Assembly (NCBI GenBank): GCA_003990745.1
Contig: RBNI01000019.1
Coordinates: 1 to 59,060 of the forward strand
DNA: 59,060 nt
Origin: Jimgerdemannia flammicorona
Taxonomy: Eukaryota > Mucoromycota > Endogonomycetes > Endogonales > Endogonaceae
Direction: 5' to 3'
The notes under the pieces were generated by a model. The model did no database searches. It worked only from the letters and a program-made list of their open reading frames with translations, and was not told the DNA's origin. The translations under genes were made by a program, and so were the position numbers. Shown piece by piece: positions 23,600-33,976 of this stretch (position 1 is its first letter; each line of letters opens with the position of its first letter).

Positions 23600-24545
23600 G
23601 AAGGATTTAGATTAGGGCAGCAATTGGGGCAAAATCTTTGATAAATCTTCTGTAGTAGGATACCAGCATCAGGAATGATAATGTTTCCTTTGGGGTCTTG
23701 GGTGCTGGCTTGTTGTTGATCTTTTCAGTTTTCTTTGGGTCTGCATAAGTTCCTTCTTTCAAAACTATGAATTCAAGGAATTCAAGTTTCTGTTTCCCAA
23801 AGTAGTATTTCTTTGCATTCAGTCTCAAGTGGTTCTTATGGTTGAGCTTGAAGAATTCTTCTAGATAGTGTAGGTGTTCTTCAAAATTTGCTGAATAGAT
23901 GTTAGAATTATCCATATATATAATCAGGCAGTAGTGGATTAAGGGGGCATAGACTGAATTCATTATCCTCTGAAAGGTGGGAGGTATATTGCAAAGTCCA
24001 AAGGGCCTTTGGAGGTATTTGAACAGTTTCTCTGGAGCAAGGAAGGCTGTCTTTTGAATGTCTTTGTGGTCTATGGGAATCTCATGGAATCCTACAAAGA
24101 GATCCATACTGCTGAAGTATCTGGTATCTTATAACTGATCCAAAAGGTCATTGATTCTGGGCAAAGGATAGGCATCCTTTTCAGTGACTGAATTGAGTTT
24201 CCTGTAATCCACACAAAGTCTCCATCCTCCTTTCTTTGATATAATAAGTATAGGGCTGGCCCAGGGGCTGGTAGAGGGTTGGATGACTCCATTGTCTAAG
24301 AGTTCTTGAATGTGCTCCTTTTCGAATGTTTTCAAATAATGGGGGATTCTATAGGGTTTCTGCCATATGGGTGTTGTATTTCCTGTATTTATGCTATAGT
24401 GATATAATGGGTTATATGGCAGGTTGCCATAATCGGTAGTGAAGATATCTTGATATTTGTTGAGAAGTTCTACTAGTTGTTGCTGTTGCTGGAGTGTCAA
24501 TTCTTCTCCAATGTTGGTGGAAGGCTTCACTGTCTCCTGGGTCAC
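23600..24545 (-). pseudogene. B1 reverse transcriptase
   Basis: Two long open stretches (24545-24129 and 24107-23607) in the same frame, divided by one TAA that reads as a former CAA. Motifs in order: [31 protein letters not shown] (first Asp), FSSMDLFVGFHEIP, FGLCNIPPTFQ, IIYMDNSNIYS, then FLEFIVLKEG and FLMLVSYYRRFI. The YMDN at 23907-23918 lacks the second catalytic Asp. Length and order are normal for Ty3/gypsy. Confidence 0.92.
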
Positions 24546-24939
24546 AGAGGGGCCTTTCCTTTCTTCTAGGACCTTTTGCCATTTTCCGATAAGTTTAGTT
24601 CATAAACTTCCCTATGAGTTCGGCTGAGAAAAGGCACCAGGTGTTCTATGATAGTTCCTTTTGGCAAGATGATGGTCTCCCAACTTTGGTTGGTTGCTCA
24701 GAAGTATACTGGATTCATCTTGTCAGGAAATGTGTATCCTTTTATATCCAGGTGTGGGATATCTTCATTGGGTTCAAAGAAGAGATTTCTGGGATCAGGT
24801 GGTGCAAAGATTTCAAAGGTGGTTTGTTCTCCAGGCTCCAGGATGAGATTCTTATATAGTTTGACTAGTTGGTGGTATACTTGCTGGGGAATATTTCTCT
24901 TGAGGTGGTTGACTTGAAGGTGATGTACTTCCTACTTAT
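24546..24939 (-). pseudogene. B1 linker between dUTPase and reverse transcriptase
   Basis: About 130 codons continuing the pol frame with four stops. It includes EPGEQTTFEIFAPPDP, FEPNEDIPHLDIKGY and a TIILPKGTIIEHLVP segment. The segment resembles the protease-like or dUTPase-like beta-rich tails of some retroelement polyproteins, but no named domain is recognised. It is absent from B3 along with the dUTPase. Confidence 0.5.
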
Positions 24940-25345
24940 CCAAGCTTTCAAATCCTTTGGCTTATCTTGTTCCTTCAGTCAGTTCAGAAACTTCTTGTAA
25001 TTGTTGGGTCTTGACCTTCATGAAGACTGCTTGGGTGATCTTCTGTCCTCTAATAATTTGGTACCATTCTCCACTGCTATTGTGTAGGATGACCTTGATT
25101 TCACCTGTATATCCTGGGTCAATGGTTCCTCATTCTATAGTTATTCCTTGTCTGGCAAGTCCAGACCTTGAGGTCAGTTGGATGTAAGCTCCTTGGGGTA
25201 GCTGCATGGCTAATTCAGTTCTGATCATGAAGGTTTTTTCAGCCTTGATAGATTTATCCTCCAGACTGTGAAGATCATATCCTATATCCTCTGTATGGGC
25301 TTTGGTCAGGGGTTTGGCCTTGGGATGCAGCAGGGCATACTGGGC
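24940..25345 (-). pseudogene. dUTPase domain inside the B1 polyprotein
   Basis: About 135 codons on the minus strand with the five conserved motifs of the trimeric dUTPase family in order: IGYDLHS (25264-25288), LTSRSGLA (25151-25172), GTIDPGYTGEIKV (25101-25130), an IRGQKITQAV block (about 25040), and a C-terminal TR-x-AKGFESL that stands for the RGxxGFGS glycine-rich arm. The tyrosine of motif 3 and its preceding Asp are kept. Two stops are present: TGA just before GTID and TAA at the position after TR. The family hydrolyses dUTP to dUMP and pyrophosphate and so limits uracil in cDNA; some retroviruses carry one. Position between protease and reverse transcriptase suggests it was a Pol domain. 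Confidence 0.88.
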
Positions 25346-26128
25346 AATATCCTTGCTGAGTTCAGGCTGACCTCAGACTGAAGCTCCACTAGCAGAGAGC
25401 CTCCAAGCTCTAAGGTTGAGGTGTGGCCATCTGGCTCCAGTAGAGAGGTCTTGGAGATAGTTGATTCCTCTTCTTTCTGTAGGGTCTAGGGCTTCTGTGA
25501 AGTTGGTGACATCTTCTACCCATCCTTGGCAGGTTATATGTCTGATAAGAGCTAGAATGTCTTCTCCTAAATTGTAGATCTTAAGAGTCCTTCTTCCTGG
25601 CTTTTTGGACTGGCTTTTTCATATCTAGCTTTGGTTATCTCCTCTCTTCAAAGTGTGGATTGCAATATCATGACTGAGATAGATCTTCTGATGCCTATAG
25701 TCTCAGCAGTCTGGGTGTCTTTCATGGTTACAATATTCCATTGCTTGGAAATGGTGTTTCTGGTTATTGATCTCTTGTTGTCTTGGGAATTGATATCCAT
25801 CTTGATCATAAGTTGGTGGAAGAGTAGACAAGGAGTATACTTCTGTCTGGGTGAAGAGACCTTACTCTCTGAATTGGTTTTGCAACTTGGTGGTAACTTC
25901 TTGAAAGGTAGTTGACTGTATAACTGTGTTTGGGGGTTCTGGTCTCTAGAGTCTCTGTCTCTCCTATTGGTCTAGTAGATGGCACTGATAGCAGTAGTCT
26001 CAGGGGGAGTGGAAGACCATTTGGTGTGGATATCTTCCTAGCTGAAAAGCCTTTTCTTGGTGAGTTTCTTTCTTAGGAATAACGGTAATTGTGCTGGGTC
26101 CTTCTTCTATATTTCAAGGGTCATTATC
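25346..26128 (-). pseudogene. B1 linker upstream of dUTPase
   Basis: Largely open minus-strand sequence (about 260 codons) with several stops and at least one frame change. It is rich in charged residues and has no recognised domain. Includes a RSISVMILQSTL stretch and LRAWRLSASGASV just before the dUTPase. Its left two thirds are missing from B3. Confidence 0.5.
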
Positions 26129-26530
26129 TTAAGGTAGTGTCCAGCAAGGGTCATCCCAGGGAATGAGTTCAGGGACTTCTTCCTCTTTGGGTACTTCTTG
26201 TTCAGGAACTTCTTGGTCAGGAACTTCTTGGTCAGGAACTTCTTCTTCCTTAGATGATTCTTGTCCCCAAAATGCTTGCACTTCTGCAGCTTCAGCTGCA
26301 GGTGTTTCTGGAACATGTCTGCATTTCTTCTTCTTCTTTCTGCACTCTGGGCAGGCTGTGCCAGGCGATTTCCTTATTTCCATGACCTTGGAGGAATGCT
26401 CAGGACACTTGTATCTCTTGAGGCAGGTAGGGCATCCTTTGAATTCTCCTGCAATGGCTCCAATGGTGATAGAGATGGTGTTCTTGGCCCACACATTGTC
26501 TTCTGGTCTGTCATCCACTAGGTTAATTCA
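26129..26530 (-). pseudogene. Cys-rich linker with pentapeptide repeats (B1 pol)
   Basis: 129 open codons following the protease in the same frame (separated by one TGA). Contains two metal-binding-like clusters: CPTCLKRYKCPEH and, 17 residues on, CPECRKKKKKCRH, each C-X2-C followed by C and H at fixed distance. Then comes an acidic run with three tandem DQEVP-type pentapeptides. B3 retains the acidic repeats and flanks. The role is unknown; a zinc-binding nucleic-acid contact is a reasonable guess. Not a canonical retroviral knuckle. Confidence 0.7.
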
Positions 26531-27112
26531 GGGGTTGAGTCTGGGATCATTTCCATCTTCAGATTCTTCTTCCTCCTCTGTGGTAGACTCTTTACTGCTG
26601 GCATATTCCTCCTGAATAGTGACCTTCTTCTTCTTCTTTGATTGCTCATAGCTGGTCACCTTAACTCTGTACTTCTTGCCTTGGTAGTCAAACTTAAGTA
26701 CTTGTTGTCTAATATCAACAACTGCATTCATTTCCTTCATTCAGTTGGTGCTGAGGATCATATTATAGTTAACAGCTTCATTGATGACAGCTTTGGGGAT
26801 GGAGAACTGAATGTGTCCCAGAGAAATGGTGATATTTTATACTTCTCCAAGGGATTGAGTTCGGGCTCTATCTGCTACTATGATGCTGAGATTGGATGGT
26901 CCATCAATGGGCCATTGGAGAGTGTCCAGGAAATATTTGACAATGACACAGACAGCTGCTCCTGTGTCTATGAGGATCTTCACCTTTTGTCCTCCAATAT
27001 CTCCATATAGGTAGGTGCTGACATATCTTTCAGCTTCTTGGACAGAGATGGGAACTGGTTCTTGCTGTGGGATTGAGACTTGGCCAGTGCTGGACCTGGT
27101 TGTTCTCAACAA
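26531..27112 (-). pseudogene. B1 aspartic protease
   Basis: LIDTGAAVCVI gives the active-site D-T-G at 26960-26968, preceded by GGQKVKI. Then a VADRARTQSLGEV block and NMILSTN-stop-MKEMNAVVD follow, the equivalent of the ILGTDWL helix block with W changed to stop. A lysine-rich and then acidic tail (SKKKKK, EEYASSKESTTEEEE) closes the domain. It would process Gag-Pol. Two stops. Confidence 0.85.
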
Positions 27113-27179
27113 TTTGTTTCAAACTCCAGCTGGTGTCAGTTGCAGAAACTGCAGGAGAGGGACTTCCATCTTGGCCTCT

Positions 27180-29040
27180 TGAATCTTCTACCAGGCTTCA
27201 TTGTAGATATCTCTAGGCATAGTCTTCAGGGTGTACTTCTTCTTGGACTTTGAAGCAGCAGGTTCCTGTTCTTCTTGTTCCATTTCTTCATCTTCTAGTG
27301 ATAGCTCATTTGTCTTGAGAACAAAAGGTGAAGGAGTCTGGGGAGGTGTTTCTACTTGTTCCTCTTCATGTTCTTCATCTTCTACTTGGATGATTCTTCT
27401 GCTAATGTTCCTGGATGGCCTTCCTACAGGTCTCTTCCTCTTCTCTGCTGGGTAGACTGTTTTTTGGATGGTAACCTTGGTAGGGTACAAGTCTAGGTCA
27501 CTGTAATCTTCACTGTTGCTTGCTTCCTCGAAATCTTCAACAGGATGGGCTTCAGCTTTCTTATACTGAGTGTCATTCCTTCAGTTTAGTGGTTCTGAGT
27601 CCCTTCAGTCACTTCTTTTGTTATTACATTCAGTGGCATAGTGTCCAAATTGTCCACAGTAGAAGCATTGGACTTGGGCTCTGTCTCAGACAGAGTATCT
27701 TCTTTCTTCTTGCTGATAATTCCTATTATCTCTTAGTGGATAACCTTGGTTCCTCTGTGGTGGGTATCCTCTGTTATCTTGGTAGCTCTGATTTTTGCAT
27801 ATGGTGAGTTTTTCAATCTGTCCAACCAATCAGTCCAACTTGGAGCTGAGGTCTTAAATTTCACTCCTGTTCTTTTTTTCTTCTATAGCTGGCCTTCTTT
27901 CTTCAGATCTTTCTTGTCCTTGAAGGAGTCCTTGTAAGGCCTTGACCAGAATGTTCTCTTTATCTTCTTTTTTGTCATAATTACTCCAGATAGTTTTTTG
28001 TCTGACATCAAAGAATTCTTGGGCTGAATCTACTTGCTCTTCAGACCTTCTGATGCCTAGAGTGCAGACATGCTGGACAATGTTCAGGGGAATCCCATTC
28101 ATGAAAGTCATTGGACCTATGATATCCTGGTTATTGGCATTGAACCCAGCTATATGCATTCTCTTCTGGATTCTTGTGAAGAAGGCTCTGGGTGATTCTT
28201 CAAGATTCATCTTCATCTCTATGATAGATTCTTGAGTCTTGTGGCAGGTTTTGTTTCCTGCATACTTTTCAATAAGCCAGTAGACCATGGCCATATATTC
28301 TAGCTCATAAGACATTGCTGCTTATTTCTGTCTTGTCAGTTCTGAATTTGGGTCATTTGCTGTTCAGTGGAAAATTCCTCTGGCTGGTTCTCTGAGCTGA
28401 GCCTTATAGATGGTGATTTTTCTTTCATCTGAGAGATTCCTCAGGGCTGTAATTCCTTCAATTCCATCAAGGAATTCTCTGGGGTCTTCTTCTGGATATC
28501 CTGCAAAGTTGGCAATGAGGTGGCCATTTCATTATCACTTTCTTCTGATTCTGGTTCTGGTCTGGATTCTGATTCTGATTTACTTTCTGAGCTGTCACTA
28601 GAGATAGGAGTGCTTGGATATCCTGAGGATGGTGTTCTGGATCTTAAACAAAGTGGAATGAGTCTAGATATTCTTATAGGAGCTACTTCCAACTCTACAA
28701 GGGCTTGTGGTAAAGGTTCTATTAGTGAGATTGATGGGACTAGTATGGGGTGTCTGGCTGTACGATCTCAGACTTGTGTAATAAGATCTTCTAGTTCTTA
28801 TACAAGTTCTTCAAAATCTCCAACAAGACCACCTATATTGTCTGGTTGATCTGGTTGGGGATTTCAGGCTATACTGCCTTCTGGTTCTGGTTGGGATTCT
28901 TCTGATGCTGGGTAGTTAGCAAGTCTTGATGTGATTACTTCTCTTTCTGTCCAAATGCTGGTGATAACTGGTTCTTCTATACTGACAGAGATTGGTGTTA
29001 TATCAAATGTATCCAGTTTGACTGTGGGTTCTTGTGAGCT
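27180..29040 (-). pseudogene. B1 gag with intact CCHC knuckle
   Basis: Frame from about 29030. The N-terminal part is acidic and Ser/Glu-rich (SSESKSESESRPEPESEES, about 28600). The capsid core is at 28440-27854 (DPREFLDGIEGI, then FFTRIQKRMHIAGF and IGPMTFMNGIPLNI), typical of Retrotrans_gag. A CCHC knuckle, CFYCGQFGHYATEC, lies at 27626-27667, followed by a basic segment (AEKRKRPVGRPSRN, an AT-hook-like GRP core) and an acidic tail. One frameshift near 28450 and several stops disrupt it. It would assemble the element RNA into particles. Confidence 0.88.
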
Positions 29041-29065
29041 GAAAAGTCATGTTGATTTTGAAATC

Positions 29066-29083
29066 TTCCCAGTTGAGTCCCCA
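29066..29083 (-). promoter_or_regulatory. Candidate primer-binding site of B1
   Basis: On the minus strand tggggactcaactggga begins 2 nt after the 5' LTR end. The same sequence follows the B3 LTR (35908 onward). Starting with TGG fits pairing to a tRNA 3' CCA end; the tRNA was not identified. Confidence 0.55.
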
Positions 29084-29085
29084 AA

Positions 29086-30396
29086 TGTAACATGCCTGGC
29101 TCAATGGAGACAAATTACAAAGTTGGAGGTTGGTGTAGTTTGGCTTGAGCCCTCAGTTACTTTGTTAAAAGCAAAAAAATATCCTTAGTGTTTAGTGGTA
29201 TAATAGTCAAAGCTGGATATCTGCAAGTGATTTTCTTATTAAAATAGTTCTCTGGGTGTAGCAGCAACTTGTGAATGAGTTTCCTTCTTAGGTCAACTGG
29301 GAATTGGTAGAATTTCCTATATAGCATGAGTGGTTTCCTTATGCAGGATAATCTGGCAATTTGGCAGTTCTTCTTTATGATTTCTGTATGATGATCTTGC
29401 ATAGCACAATGATCTCTATGTGTGATGGTCTGGTGATTTAGCAGTTCTCCTTCTTGGGTAGTGATCTCCAAAAGTATATAATTTCTGATAGATGACTTGA
29501 TTTAGGCATGGCTTCTCTGAAATGGTAGCTTACTGGGAATTATACTGGCAGTGGATTCTTCTGTATCAGGCTCACTGGGAACAAATAACTCAGATGTTGT
29601 GGAAACTCAGATGGTGCAAATTGGGCTCTTCTGGAAATAATAACTCAGGTGATACAGATTCTTCTTGAATTGGCAGCTTCAACTGGAAAATAACTCAGAT
29701 AGCATAGATACTAAGATGTCACAGATTCTTAATAAATTGGCAACTTCAACTGAGAATATAAACAACTGGTGGCTTTTGGGAAAGGGTCTCTTAGCAAAGT
29801 TACATCAAAGACTGGCTTCATTTGTACAAATGGATTTACTGCAAAGTTGCATTAGAAACTGGCTTAAGTAAGGTGACTTTCTCTTAGGCTTTCTGGGAAT
29901 GTAGAGAATAACTTGAAAATGGCAGTGAAGTTCTTCCTTGAACTTAGATTGCAAACTTGGATTCTTCAGGCTTATCTGGTAAGTGAACTAAAAGCAGACT
30001 TGTTCTTTATATTGGAAAGTAGACTGGAGTAGAAAGGAATGCTTTGCTTACAATCTCTTAGCAGTGGCTGTAGAGTTCCTCTCAAAGTATGGTAGGCAGA
30101 CTTGACTTTTGCTTTGGATTCAATTCAGACTGAGGTTTATTCAATTTTGTCTCTGGAGTAATTTATACAGTTGTAGTTGCTATAGGTTACTATTTTGCTA
30201 ACTATAGATTGCTAACTATGATAAGTGTTTCTTAAGGGTACAGTGTACCTTGAGAGTACAGGTAAACATACTGTTTCTGGTATCTCTGGCTAAATATACA
30301 GGTTGGCACAGTAAAGCAGTCTTGATTACTTAGTGCACTTGATATAGTATGGGGCTAATTTATGATTTCAGTGGTACAATTCTGTTGCTTATCACA
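29086..30396 (-). repeat. 5' LTR of B1
   Basis: Left end tgtaacatgcc, right end ttatcaca. It carries a TATA-like tataaatt and, about 25 bp further in transcription direction, a gaataaa signal (around 30140-30168), leaving a long R-U5 of nearly 1 kb. It differs from the 3' LTR by many transitions and by U3 repeat number. Confidence 0.9.
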
Positions 30397-30845
30397 ATAT
30401 CAAAAAGTAGACCAGAGTAAAAAAAGAAGCTCCCAATCTTCTAAGTAGTATCTGTAGAGCAGGTGTTTCTCCTAATTATTGCAATCCTTCCTAGATTAAG
30501 TGGCTTTTAGTAGATATATATCTCAAAGTATATTAGACAGATATGTATGTCTTTTACTTTAGAACTTTTTGGACTGAGATTTATTCACTCAAATCTCTGG
30601 AGTATTTTATACAGTTGTGGTTGCTATCTGGTTGCTATCTGGATAATTATACAATATACCCTAGTGCTATTTTAGGAAGGGAGTGACCAGGTGTGCCTGC
30701 TGGGGATAGGTGTGTCTGCTGGGCACAGATCGACATACCTGATTTGGTATGTCTGGCTAATTATATAAGTTGTGGCACATGTGCATAACTATGCTATGCC
30801 AAGTGTTCATGTCATCTGGCTATACTATGTTATTCGCTCGTCACA
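30397..30845 (-). repeat. B2 5' LTR, proximal (U3) part
   Basis: Resumes the B2 LTR after B1 (gttctttatat | caaaaagtagacc joins to the standard LTR sequence). Ends tcgtcaca, so the minus strand begins tgtgacgagcgaataac. U3 holds two copies of a ggtgtgtctgctgggcacag-type unit (30689-30730). Confidence 0.85.
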
Positions 30846-31738
30846 CAGTATCATCACGTCCAGCATCACATTCTGTTGGGGACAGCCAGCACACTCTATT
30901 TATGGGCAATAACAGGTTTGTCGGTTCGGCTCCACTTCCACTGCATACCCGAACTGCGCATTACATTCCAATCTGGATAGGCACAGCCCATAGCCCGGAA
31001 TGCACAGTCCTTGCATATAGTAAGGTTCACACTCGACAGATGCTTGGTTGGTCAGTAGTAAGGTGGATGACCCGGGCATGCCGCAGCAAAAGACTCAGGC
31101 AAGAGTCACGGAGGATTTCCAGGTTAAGAGGTTATTTAGATTTTGAACGCAATTGAAATTTTCAACTGAGAACTGCGGCTACAGATATAACAACAAAAAT
31201 TTATGGTCTCGTTCCTGCTGGGTATGCCCTACTGGGCACGACATTAACATCATTTTCGCCCGTGCCACCCACACGTCGGTAGGTAGGTAACGGGTTGGAA
31301 CAGGGCATTGTGAAAGCTGCTGCTGTATGGTAAACAGAATAACGAGGTTCAGCGAGCTGGGAATGTCTGTTGAAAGCGTGAGTTCGCGGGATGCTGGGAA
31401 ATTTTTAAGGCAGCAGAGAGTCAGTGTGCTGAATCAAGAGCCACCAGTTCCGGGTAATGGAGCCAATATTGCATAGAGGAGCGGTGCGCCGGTTCCACAT
31501 TTTGGGATCGCCCCGAACTGCGCCACAACGTGTTCCTTGAGTGTAATCTAAAAATTTGTCATCCTAGTTAGGATAGCCATGGAAAAAAATAAAAATAAAA
31601 TTGTAAAAACTTCTCACATTTCAAGGTGTGGCGCACTTATGCGGTGTGACGGAAGAACAGCAATGCTCGTATACTACAAAAGGCTGATGGACCTACTCCC
31701 ACTTTTTGCACAAGAATAACATACCTAACAAATTCCTC
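30846..31738. other. Unique DNA upstream of the Zn2Cys6 gene
   Basis: CpG-containing, non-repetitive sequence with one chance-looking open frame (30770-31156) that starts inside the LTR. An A-rich run (31578-31610) precedes the gene by about 100-130 bp. No TATA box or other site could be assigned with confidence. Presumed promoter region. Confidence 0.45.
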
Positions 31739-33976
31739 ATGGACCTGAACGCAACCTTCGATTCTTCTTTCCGTAGAAGAAGCAACCCTTGCGAATCCTG
31801 CCGCCAAAAAAGACGGAAATGCGTTCCCAACCCGCACGACTACGATGGGCCGTGCTACCGTTGCGAGCGGATGAATCAACGGTGCGTCTACGGGCCGTCC
31901 AAGAAAAAGGAGAGGCCCAAAGAGCTCCAAAAAGATGAGGACGCCTTCGAAGAGAGGGCGAAGATGATAGGGGACGTAGCGGAGCTGCAACGGCAACTGG
32001 CTTCGTTCCAGAAGGATGTGGTGGCGTTGAGGTCAGTGCCCATCTTTCCGGCGTTGGAGGAAATGGTGGGACTTGGTACTGGATTTGGTGGTGTCGAAAT
32101 AGGTAATGATGTTATATTATTATCTTACAATTTAAATATATTACATCAATAGTAAACCCACCACCTTGTTGAAAACACAGATACCCCTGATTCCCCGTGG
32201 AGCTCAGATTCCACCATCTCCGAACCCACTAACGATATCGAACTCTCGTTATCCTCCATAGAAGCAAGCGTTTCTACTTCCGCAGCGACCTTCAGCGACG
32301 ACGCAAGTAGCGACACGCCGGTCTCTCGCCCCATCAAACGTCGTATACCCAACTTGAATCACCAGCCAGTCCTGGAAATGTTCCGACAACCCAACTGGAA
32401 GATAACAATACGATCAGGAGGTATCCGCATCCACACGGACATCCGCACCTTCCAGGACCTCTTGGACTTCGCGCTGCACAACACTGACCGCATGCACTCG
32501 GACGACCCAACAAACCCGCTCTCGTCCGCCTACCTCCTGCGCCACCATCGCACCGGGAACCGGCCTTCCCTGCATGTGACGAAGATGGACTTCGTCGTGA
32601 GCGACACGTGCTTCATCACCATCAAGGACGCAATCGGGAAAAAGGTGACCAAGGTGACGGTGTACACCCCCATTTTGCCATCGGGGGTGGATCATGCAAT
32701 AGTCCAGCAGCTCTTTGGCGGCTACTTCGAATGTATGAACACCCTACTCCCGCTCTTCTACCGCCCGACATTCTGCAAGTTCTTCTACGACCCGCAGGAT
32801 CTTATCTCCTCTGCCGTCACCAACGCAATCTGCGCTATCATGTCATCGCGACATTGCGAGCACGTGAGTGAGATATTCATGGGCTTGCAGATCAACGCGG
32901 AAGAGCAGAGGAAGGTATCGGACCATTTCGCTGCCAAGGCGAGGGATCTTTTGAGCGAGGTATTCGATGAACCTCGGTTCGGCACGATGGTCGCGATGGG
33001 GCTCCTAATGCAGTACATGCTAGCCTCTCTGAATCCGTCAAGGGTGTGGATGTACACGACCGCGGCGTTGAGGATGGCCGAGGAGCTCATGCCCCTGTAC
33101 CTGCTGGAGCCCGGTACGGATGACCTGGACCTGCTGGCCGAACGCGAGATGTTCAAGCGCCTGTTTTACTTCTTGAACGTCATAGGTGCCAAGATCCAGT
33201 CCATGCAGGACCACGGCAATTGGTACATAATTGAATCCACGTGGAACCACATCCGAGTGCTGGGTCAACCCAAGCCGCTCCCGGGAGAGGAGGGCCTTGT
33301 AGCGCGGGCCGTTTCCTGCTTCGCCTTCGTAATCGAGCTGGGCAACTGTCAGGTCACCAACGATTTGACGGACATGCAGTATATCTACGCTAAGCTCACC
33401 GACAAGCTCTCAATCGAGTCGTGCTCGCGTATCGAGACCTCGTTCATCCGCTGGTACAATAATCTCCCCGCCACATACCGCGTCACCCCAAATATATTCC
33501 AGTATCCGTCGCCGGAGGAGCTCGCCCGCGCAGACCCCTATACCCTCAACCTGGCTCTCTTCTTCTACAACTGCTGGCTCAGGCTGCACGCCTACTTCCT
33601 CCCCTCCCTCGAGCCCGGCGATTCAAACGCCCTCGCCGCCGAATCTGAGGCCACCAAGCTATCGTTCCGTTCGCTAATCATCTGCATCAAGTCCGCCAAT
33701 ATTGTCACTGCCATTTCTGAGCACATGTTCGCGCGATGGTGCTGCATGGTAGACCTGGAGAGCCTACTACATGCGAGCGACGTGCATCTCAGGATGTCCA
33801 GATCGAAGAACATCAGGCTCGCGGCCATGGGGAGGGAAAATTTGAGGCGGAGCATGGAGATTGTCAAGGGGATCATTTGCAATGTACCCGGAAACAACGC
33901 ACACGTGTCAAGGTTTTATACGTGTTTGGCCGGGTCGTTGGCGACATCGTTGGCCAAGTGCGGGATTCATTTTTGA
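31739..33976 (+). CDS. Zn2Cys6 fungal-specific transcription factor
   Basis: Two exons, 31739-32102 and 32181-33976, with intron 32103-32180 (gtaatg...cacag, phase 1), encode 719 residues. An in-frame ATG at 31706 would add 11. The binuclear zinc cluster is at residues 18-49: Cys 18, 21, 28, 39, 42 and 49 (C-X2-C-X6-C-X10-C-X2-C-X6-C), with the basic QKRRK between Cys 21 and 28. A short coiled-coil-like stretch follows (about 75-100), then a Ser/Thr/Asp-rich linker (122-175) and the long helical fungal transcription-factor middle region (about 290-560), including a GGYFECMNTLLPLFYRPTF block. Expected to be a nuclear DNA-binding regulator; its targets cannot be told. No stop or frameshift is seen, and GC and CpG content are far above the flanks. 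aataaa at 34185-34190 may end the transcript. Confidence 0.88.

Larger units (their letters stand above)
20180..30396 (-). mobile_element. Ty3/gypsy element B1, near full length, with dUTPase
   Basis: A 10.2-kb element with LTRs of 1339 and 1311 bp (tgtgat...gttaca), a probable 4-bp target duplication ATAT, a primer-site candidate 2 nt inside the 5' LTR and a purine-rich tract before the 3' LTR. Domain order on the minus strand: gag, CCHC, protease, Cys-rich linker, dUTPase, reverse transcriptase, RNase H, integrase with a GPY-type end and no chromodomain. Isolated stops and frameshifts break the frame, and catalytic YMDD reads YMDN. It sits inside the 5' LTR of B2. It is the best preserved family-B copy here and the only one covering the dUTPase. 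Confidence 0.92.
16550..30845 (-). mobile_element. Ty3/gypsy element B2, truncated, hosting B1
   Basis: Family B element on the minus strand, preserved from its 5' LTR (right, ending 30845) through gag and protease down to about 16550. There it stops abruptly at a point corresponding to B1 position about 25850, against unique DNA. Reverse transcriptase, RNase H, integrase and the 3' LTR are missing. Its 5' LTR is split by the whole of B1 (20180-30396). It is much more mutated than B1, as expected of the older host of a nested insertion. Confidence 0.85.

Noticed and set aside
26163..26615. 150-codon plus-strand frame rich in Ser and Thr
   Set aside because: Antisense shadow of the Cys-rich linker and acidic tail of B1 (Glu-rich on the minus strand gives Ser/Leu-rich on the plus strand).
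32414..33268. Several antisense ORFs of 76-123 codons
   Set aside because: They overlap the Zn2Cys6 exon, whose sense frame is open for 540 codons and fits its family.
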